Below, piece after piece: positions 36,584 to 41,203 of a stretch of 41,203 nucleotides of DNA. Under the pieces are notes generated by a model that worked only from the letters and a program-made list of their open reading frames with translations, was not told the origin of the DNA and made no database searches. Source of the DNA: Synechocystis salina LEGE 00031 (lineage in GTDB: Bacteria; Cyanobacteriota; Cyanobacteriia; Cyanobacteriales; Microcystaceae); contig NZ_JADEVV010000037.1 in the NCBI RefSeq assembly GCF_015207985.1, forward strand, positions 1-41,203, given 5' to 3'. Position 1 is the stretch's first letter. Every line of letters starts with the position of its first letter. The position numbers were made by a program, and so were the translations under genes.

Positions 36584-38629
36584 ATGCCTCCAGTCCCCAC
36601 GCCCGTTGCCACCGCCGAACAAGATCGCGATGTAGTGGTGATCGACGCAGTGGTGGAAGAAATTCGTCCTCCCCGTTTACCCAAAAGTCATCTGGAAGAT
36701 TTGGGACCTGTGAGTGATATGTTCCCGGAAAGTTGGGAATATAACCCAGATTTGATCATGGAATTTTATCGTAAGCGGCCGTTGCAGGTGTTGGGTCGTT
36801 TAATTAATATTTTGTTTCCCCTACTCCAGTTTGTCCTGGGCATTTGGTGGGAAAAATTGAGGGGCAAAGACCCCACTGTTTCCAGAGCTAAGGCTATTCA
36901 ACTGCGGGAATTATTAACTAACCTGGGCCCCACCTATATCAAAGTTGGTCAAGCCCTTTCCACCAGGCCTGATTTAGTACCACCAGTTTTTTTGGATGAG
37001 TTGACAACGTTACAGGACCAATTACCTTCCTTTCCCAACGAAGTTGCCTATCGTTTTATTGAAGAAGAATTGGGGGCACCCGCTGGGGAAATTTATGCAG
37101 AATTGTCCCCGGAGCCCATTGCCGCTGCCTCTTTGGGACAAGTGTATAAGGGTAAGTTAAAAACTGGAGAAGACGTAGCAGTAAAAGTACAAAGACCAGA
37201 TTTAGTTAAGCGCATTACCCTGGATATTTACATCATGCGTTCCCTCTCCCTCTGGGCCCGGCGATCGGTGAAAAGATTGCGCTCTGATTTGGTGGCCATT
37301 ACCGATGAATTGGCCAGTCGGGTGTTCGAGGAAATGAACTACTTCCAAGAGGCGGTTAACGGAGAGAGATTCGCCCAACTGTATGGCGGCTTGCCGGAAA
37401 TTTATGTGCCTAGCATCTATTGGCAGTACACCGGGCGACGGGTTTTGACCATGGAGTGGGTGGAAGGAATTAAGTTAACCAATATCAAGGCGATCCAAGC
37501 CCAGGGTATTGATGCCACCCATTTAGTGGAAGTGGGAGTCCAGTGCTCCCTGCGGCAATTGTTGGAACATGGTTTTTTCCACGCCGATCCCCACCCTGGC
37601 AATTTATTGGCCATGGCCGATGGGCGTTTAGCCTACCTGGATTTCGGCATGATGAGTACTATCCAGCCCTATCAACGCTATGGTTTGATCGAGGCTGTGG
37701 TCCATTTGGTCAATCGAGATTTCGACTCTTTAGCTAAAGATTATGTCAAACTAGATTTCCTTAAGCCAGATACGGATCTAAAGCCAATTATTCCAGCCCT
37801 TAGCCAGGTTTTTGGTAATGCATTGGGGGCTAGTGTGGCGGAGTTGAATTTTAAGAGCATCACCGATCAAATGTCGGCCATGATGTATGAATTTCCTTTT
37901 CGGGTGCCGGCCTATTATGCCTTAATTATTCGTTCCATGGTCACCCTAGAAGGTATTGCCATTGGCATTGATCCCAACTTTAAGGTGTTGAGCAAAGCTT
38001 ATCCCTATATTGCTAAAAGATTGTTAACGGATCAATCAGAAGAACTACGCACTTCTCTGAAGGAATTACTGTTTAAAGAAGGCAGTTTCCGCTGGAATCG
38101 CTTAGAAAATCTATTGCGTAATGCCAAAAATTCTCCTGGATTTGATTTTGATTATGTGCTTAATGAAGCAACGGAATTTTTACTTTCAGACCGGGGACAA
38201 TTCATTCGCGATCGCCTAGTGGCGGAATTAGTGAACAGCATTGATCTACTGGGGCGCAACACTTGGCAACAGGTTAGCCACAATATCCAGGAAAGGATTG
38301 GTTTTCTGGGCGAGCTAGGTAATGGCAACGGCAAGGCCCATCAGACTAAAACGATCAAAGTTGCTCTTCAACCTGCCATAGCTCAACAGGAGGAAACTTG
38401 GCAACATCTGCAAAATCTTTGGCAAATTCTTAAAGATACCCCTGGTTTTGACCCCCTCAAGTTTGTGCCGGTGTTGAGTGAGATTATTGTTAACCCCACT
38501 TCCCGTCGGATGGGGCAACAGGTGGCGGAAGGACTACTGCAAAGGGCGATCGCCAGGGTGATCCGGCAATGGGCCCTGGCCTTGGAAAGTCAGCCCAACC
38601 CAGCTATCAAAATCCGTAATGCGGCCTAG
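36584..38629 (+). CDS. ABC1/UbiB (ADCK) family atypical protein kinase
   Basis: The 681-residue product has the defining ABC1 features: KVGQ (120-123) inside YIKVGQALSTRPDLVP, the Ala-rich loop AAASLGQV (180-187) that replaces the Gly-rich loop, VAVKVQRPD (198-206), HADPHPGNLL (333-342) and the DFG motif in LAYLDFGMMS (353-355). Members act as ATPases or kinases supporting isoprenoid quinone synthesis. Cyanobacterial and plastid forms are linked to plastoquinone and tocopherol metabolism and to plastoglobule-like functions. The C-terminal third (about 480-681) is an extension beyond the kinase fold. ATG 36584 follows an AT-rich leader without a strong ribosome site. The aminotransferase gene starts about 100 bases after it. 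Its exact substrate is unknown. Confidence 0.93.
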   Translation: MPPVPTPVATAEQDRDVVVIDAVVEEIRPPRLPKSHLEDLGPVSDMFPESWEYNPDLIMEFYRKRPLQVLGRLINILFPLLQFVLGIWWEKLRGKDPTVSRAKAIQLRELLTNLGPTYIKVGQALSTRPDLVPPVFLDELTTLQDQLPSFPNEVAYRFIEEELGAPAGEIYAELSPEPIAAASLGQVYKGKLKTGEDVAVKVQRPDLVKRITLDIYIMRSLSLWARRSVKRLRSDLVAITDELASRVFEEMNYFQEAVNGERFAQLYGGLPEIYVPSIYWQYTGRRVLTMEWVEGIKLTNIKAIQAQGIDATHLVEVGVQCSLRQLLEHGFFHADPHPGNLLAMADGRLAYLDFGMMSTIQPYQRYGLIEAVVHLVNRDFDSLAKDYVKLDFLKPDTDLKPIIPALSQVFGNALGASVAELNFKSITDQMSAMMYEFPFRVPAYYALIIRSMVTLEGIAIGIDPNFKVLSKAYPYIAKRLLTDQSEELRTSLKELLFKEGSFRWNRLENLLRNAKNSPGFDFDYVLNEATEFLLSDRGQFIRDRLVAELVNSIDLLGRNTWQQVSHNIQERIGFLGELGNGNGKAHQTKTIKVALQPAIAQQEETWQHLQNLWQILKDTPGFDPLKFVPVLSEIIVNPTSRRMGQQVAEGLLQRAIARVIRQWALALESQPNPAIKIRNAA

Positions 38630-38732
38630 ATGATGGTTACTATCGATTGCAGCCAAAATTTTGCTGGGGCAACATCAAGCCAGGGCCGGTCAATGCGACA
38701 ATGGGAGGTTACGTCCCCAAATTGCCTTGGTA

Positions 38733-39917
38733 ATGAGTCTGAATTGGATTAGTCGCGCCGATCGCCTACAAGCCTTACCCCCCTACGTTTTTGCCCGCCT
38801 CGATGAGTTAAAAGCTAAGGCCAGGGAACAGGGCCTGGATTTGATTGACTTGGGCATGGGCAATCCCGACGGCAAGGCCCCCGAACCAATTATTGAAGCG
38901 GCGATCGCCGAGTTGGGAAACGCTGAGTCCCACGGTTATCCCCCCTTTGAGGGCACCCAAAGTTTTCGCCAGAGCATTACCCGCTGGTACGCCCGCCAAT
39001 ATGGAGTAGATTTAGACCCCGATTCTGAGGCGTTACCGTTGATCGGCTCCAAAGAGGGTCTCGGGCATTTAGCATTGGCCTACGTTAACCCAGGGGATTT
39101 AGTACTAGTACCCACCCCATCCTATCCGGCCCATTTCCGGGGCCCCCTGATTGCCGGAGCGAAAATTTACCCCATTATGTTATCGGCCAAGGATAACTGG
39201 TTAATTCAACTCGATCAAATTCCTGAAGCGATCGCCCAACAAGCCAAAATTCTTTACTTTAACTATCCCAATAATCCCACCACCGCCACGGCTCCCAGGG
39301 AATTTTACGAAGCGGTGACCGACTGGGCCCGCCATTACGAAATTATGCTGGTCCATGACCTCTGCTATGCGGAATTGGCCTTCGACGGTTATCAGCCCAC
39401 GAGCTTGCTAGAAATTCCCGGCGCCAAGGATTTTAGTGTGGAATTCCACACCCTTTCTAAAACCTATAATATGGCTGGTTGGCGGGTCGGTTTTGTGGTG
39501 GGCAACCAGGAAATTATCCAAGGTTTGAGAACCCTAAAAACCAACCTAGATTATGGTATTTTCCGAGTCGTACAAAAAGCGGCGGAAACGGCTCTGAGTT
39601 TACCGGAAAGTTACATTGAAGTGGTTAGAAAACGTTACCAAGAACGGCGGGATTTTGTCATCAATGGTTTAAGTAAACTGGGTTGGGCCATTACCCCCTC
39701 CCAAGCCACCATGTATCTTTGGGTTCCCTGTCCGGTGGGCATGAGTTCCACTGATTTTGCCCTTACCGTATTGGAAAAAACCGGCGTGGTGATGACCCCC
39801 GGCAATGCTTTTGGAGAAGGGGGAGAAGGCTACGTCCGCCTAAGTTTAATTGCCGACAGCGATCGCCTCGGGGAAGCTTTACAACGCATTGAACAGGCGG
39901 GTATTCGTTATAGTTGA
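38733..39917 (+). CDS. Class I/II aminotransferase, putative aspartate aminotransferase
   Basis: The 394-residue PLP enzyme has fold-type I landmarks: LGMGNPDGKAP near 41, YPPFEGTQSFR near 70, NYPNNPTTATA near 180, HDLCYAELAFDG near 208 and the PLP-binding lysine in LSKTYNMAGWRVG (Lys243). The C-terminus is complete, with VRLSLIAD. The start is ATG 38733; the open frame reaches a TTG at 38661, but that extension has no family likeness. It resembles the cyanobacterial aspartate aminotransferase group (sll0006 in PCC 6803), which is close to LL-diaminopimelate aminotransferases, so the amino donor cannot be fixed from sequence alone. It follows the ABC1 kinase on the same strand and may share its transcript. 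Confidence 0.92.
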   Translation: MSLNWISRADRLQALPPYVFARLDELKAKAREQGLDLIDLGMGNPDGKAPEPIIEAAIAELGNAESHGYPPFEGTQSFRQSITRWYARQYGVDLDPDSEALPLIGSKEGLGHLALAYVNPGDLVLVPTPSYPAHFRGPLIAGAKIYPIMLSAKDNWLIQLDQIPEAIAQQAKILYFNYPNNPTTATAPREFYEAVTDWARHYEIMLVHDLCYAELAFDGYQPTSLLEIPGAKDFSVEFHTLSKTYNMAGWRVGFVVGNQEIIQGLRTLKTNLDYGIFRVVQKAAETALSLPESYIEVVRKRYQERRDFVINGLSKLGWAITPSQATMYLWVPCPVGMSSTDFALTVLEKTGVVMTPGNAFGEGGEGYVRLSLIADSDRLGEALQRIEQAGIRYS

Positions 39918-39958
39918 GTCAATTAGTTAACGGTCAAATCCCCTGGGGAGCAAAGTAG

Positions 39959-40534
39959 ATGGTTTTAGCCGCCGCCAAAGTACCAACCCTTTCCCTGGAA
40001 TCCTTCTTGGCCCTGCCGGAAACCAAACCGGCCCAGGAATATTGCCGGGGCATTGTTACCCAGAAACCTATGCCTAAAGGTAAACACAGTGCCATCCAGT
40101 TTGAGCTAGCCGCCGCTATAAATGCCCAGGTAAAGCCAGACAAAATTGCCTATGCTTTGCCGGAACTTCGTTGTACCTTCGGCGATCGCTCCATTGTGCC
40201 GGACATTACCGTGATTCGTTGGCAAAACTTGCCTTTGGACAGTGGTGGTGAAATATCCGACCGATTTGATCGTGCCCCGGATTGGCTCATAGAAATTCTT
40301 TCCCCGGACCAGTCAGTCACCCTGGTGATGGAAAAAATTATTTTTTCTCTCAAAGCCGGCACAGAATTGGCATGGTTAGTGGATCCTATGGCTAAATCCA
40401 TTACGGTTTTCACGGCCAGCCTACCCCAGGTGTATTTAGCTGAAACTGAAATTCAAGAATCCCTAACCGTTTTTGCTGAGCTTGAAAATTGGTCCATTAC
40501 CGCCGCCGAGGTGTTTGATTGGTTAAAAATTTAG
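39959..40534 (+). CDS. Uma2 family (DUF820) restriction-endonuclease-like protein
   Basis: The 191-residue product is a second Uma2 member. It has the family layout: SLESFLALPETKPAQEY near 12, then the nuclease-like core IVPDITVIRW (Asp82), DWLIEILSPDQS (Glu112), and an EKIIFSLKAGTELAWLVDP helix-strand. It is diverged from the copy at 5829. ATG 39959 has a good GGGGAG ribosome site 9 bases upstream. It lies 41 bases after the aminotransferase stop, so it may be cotranscribed. No target or partner is known. Confidence 0.85.
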   Translation: MVLAAAKVPTLSLESFLALPETKPAQEYCRGIVTQKPMPKGKHSAIQFELAAAINAQVKPDKIAYALPELRCTFGDRSIVPDITVIRWQNLPLDSGGEISDRFDRAPDWLIEILSPDQSVTLVMEKIIFSLKAGTELAWLVDPMAKSITVFTASLPQVYLAETEIQESLTVFAELENWSITAAEVFDWLKI

Positions 40535-40578
40535 CATGGCTTAACTGCCTAAGTTTTAAAGCAATAATAGTGCTGTCA

Positions 40579-41100
40579 ATGTTGCATCGATTGATTAAAT
40601 CATTTTTAATTACCATTTTTGTACTTATATATCTCGTTGGCTTTTCCGCCCAGGCGATCGCCGGAGAAGCAAATTTGTTATGGCAGGGAGATGGGGGTTA
40701 CCAAGTTCGAGCCCATGTGATTTACCCAGATGAATTTACTGACAAGTCAACAAAAATTGTGCAGGTAACCGGATTGCAAACACTGCAAAACTTGACAGAA
40801 CTAACCGTGCAAATTGTTGATGATAAAGGTCAAATTCTGGCAAATTACAATAATGTCAATAATGGCCAAGTAAAGGGGAATGATTTTTTGCAATTCCGAT
40901 TTGATCCCATTAATAAAGCCATTAAAGGCTGGCTTGACATTGGTGGAGCGGGAGCCAACGATTATTTTCTAAAGGGTCAACCGGACGCCAGTCTGGATCT
41001 TTTTCATCTGAATGAATATGGTAATGAGTTTAAAATTGACCATAACAATGGTGCAATGGACATTAGAGCTGGTTTTTATAGCAAAGGACGAGATAGTTAG
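40579..41100 (+). CDS. Secreted protein of unknown function; 3' end meets an IS element
   Basis: The 173-residue product starts with a signal peptide (basic MLHRLIK, then a hydrophobic LITIFVLIYLVGF, with cleavage after AQAIA near 28). The exported part is beta-rich, with LLWQGDGGYQVRAHVIYP, then LTELTVQIVDDKG and LQFRFDP. I cannot name a family. ATG 40579 is chosen over an in-frame TTG at 40519, which overlaps the previous gene, because it begins the signal peptide. The TAG stop (41098-41100) overlaps the stop codon of a transposase on the other strand. The last residues (around YSKGRDS) may therefore be encoded by the IS end, replacing the original C-terminus. This is inference. Confidence 0.7.
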   Translation: MLHRLIKSFLITIFVLIYLVGFSAQAIAGEANLLWQGDGGYQVRAHVIYPDEFTDKSTKIVQVTGLQTLQNLTELTVQIVDDKGQILANYNNVNNGQVKGNDFLQFRFDPINKAIKGWLDIGGAGANDYFLKGQPDASLDLFHLNEYGNEFKIDHNNGAMDIRAGFYSKGRDS

Positions 41101-41203
41101 GACAGTTCTCTCAACGCTATATCCAATGCAGAAATCAGCGATTCTCCATTACTAACAAGTTGGGAAACATAACGTTTTAGTCTCGCCCAGAACTTCTCAA
41201 TTT
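41097..41203 (-). mobile_element. C-terminal part of an IS630/Tc1-type transposase, cut by the window edge
   Basis: The minus strand is open from the window end to TAA at 41099-41097 and encodes IEKFWARLKRYVSQLV, then SNGESLISALDIALRELS. The IEKFWAxLKR motif contains the last catalytic glutamate region of IS630-family DDE transposases and is typically preceded by NP. Such elements, for example ISY100, are common in Synechocystis. The rest of the element is beyond the window, so intactness is unknown. Its terminal repeat should lie below 41097, inside the end of the secreted-protein gene. Confidence 0.75.

Noticed and set aside
1-41203. CRISPR array, prophage or biosynthetic cluster
   Set aside because: No regularly spaced repeats, phage structural genes, integrase or attachment repeats, and no linked set of biosynthetic enzymes other than ado/aar were seen.

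Overview
The window is a chromosomal segment from a unicellular cyanobacterium of the Synechocystis PCC 6803/6714 group. It carries plastocyanin, aldehyde-deformylating oxygenase next to acyl-ACP reductase, an FtsH2-like protease and a class of CGATCG-type cytosine methyltransferase. The octamer GCGATCGC (HIP1) occurs by eye some two to three dozen times. Gene content and partial order match what I remember of PCC 6803, but the plastocyanin differs from my memory of that strain by several residues and one insertion. A sister strain is therefore more likely than PCC 6803 itself. No database search was run.

Layout. 1-2000: a partial minus-strand gene, then an AT-rich gene joining a substrate-binding-like domain to a DUF4114 domain. 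2.1-5.6 kb: tatC, a LON-domain protein, and convergent ftsH with its terminator. 5.8-8.8 kb: a Uma2 nuclease-like gene, a PilX-like pilin-type protein, and petE with a strong downstream terminator. 9.1-10.5 kb: an AT-rich prolyl-hydroxylase-like plus alpha/beta-hydrolase fusion. 10.8-17.7 kb: two GidA-family tRNA-modifying flavoenzymes (mnmG, trmFO) flanking a large PAS histidine kinase whose N-terminal receiver has lost its phosphorylation residues. 17.8-18.1 kb: a decayed antitoxin/PIN-toxin pair. 18.1-21.6 kb: glyS and a nucleotidyltransferase of the RmlA type. 21.7-23.8 kb: the alkane pathway (ado, aar), each gene with its own candidate promoter and a terminator between them. 24.2-25.7 kb: a minus-strand group with a small membrane protein, a Cys-rich protein and cobU. 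25.8-29.8 kb: uppP, the methyltransferase and guaA. 30.0 kb: tRNA-Ser(CGA). 30.3-39.9 kb: a class A PBP, SppA-type protease, recG, an ABC1 kinase and an aminotransferase. 40.0-41.2 kb: a second Uma2 gene, a secreted protein, and the C-terminus of an IS630-type transposase running off the edge.

Most of the window is housekeeping: thylakoid proteostasis and electron transfer, tRNA modification and charging, cell wall synthesis, purine and cobalamin metabolism. Genes are mostly single units, and several convergent pairs overlap at their 3' ends. The accessory or less explained parts are the DUF4114 fusion, the oxygenase-hydrolase fusion, the pseudo-receiver kinase, the broken toxin-antitoxin remnant and the transposase junction. 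I did not find an unmistakable new multi-gene defence or biosynthetic system. The two fusion proteins are the best candidates for undescribed biology.
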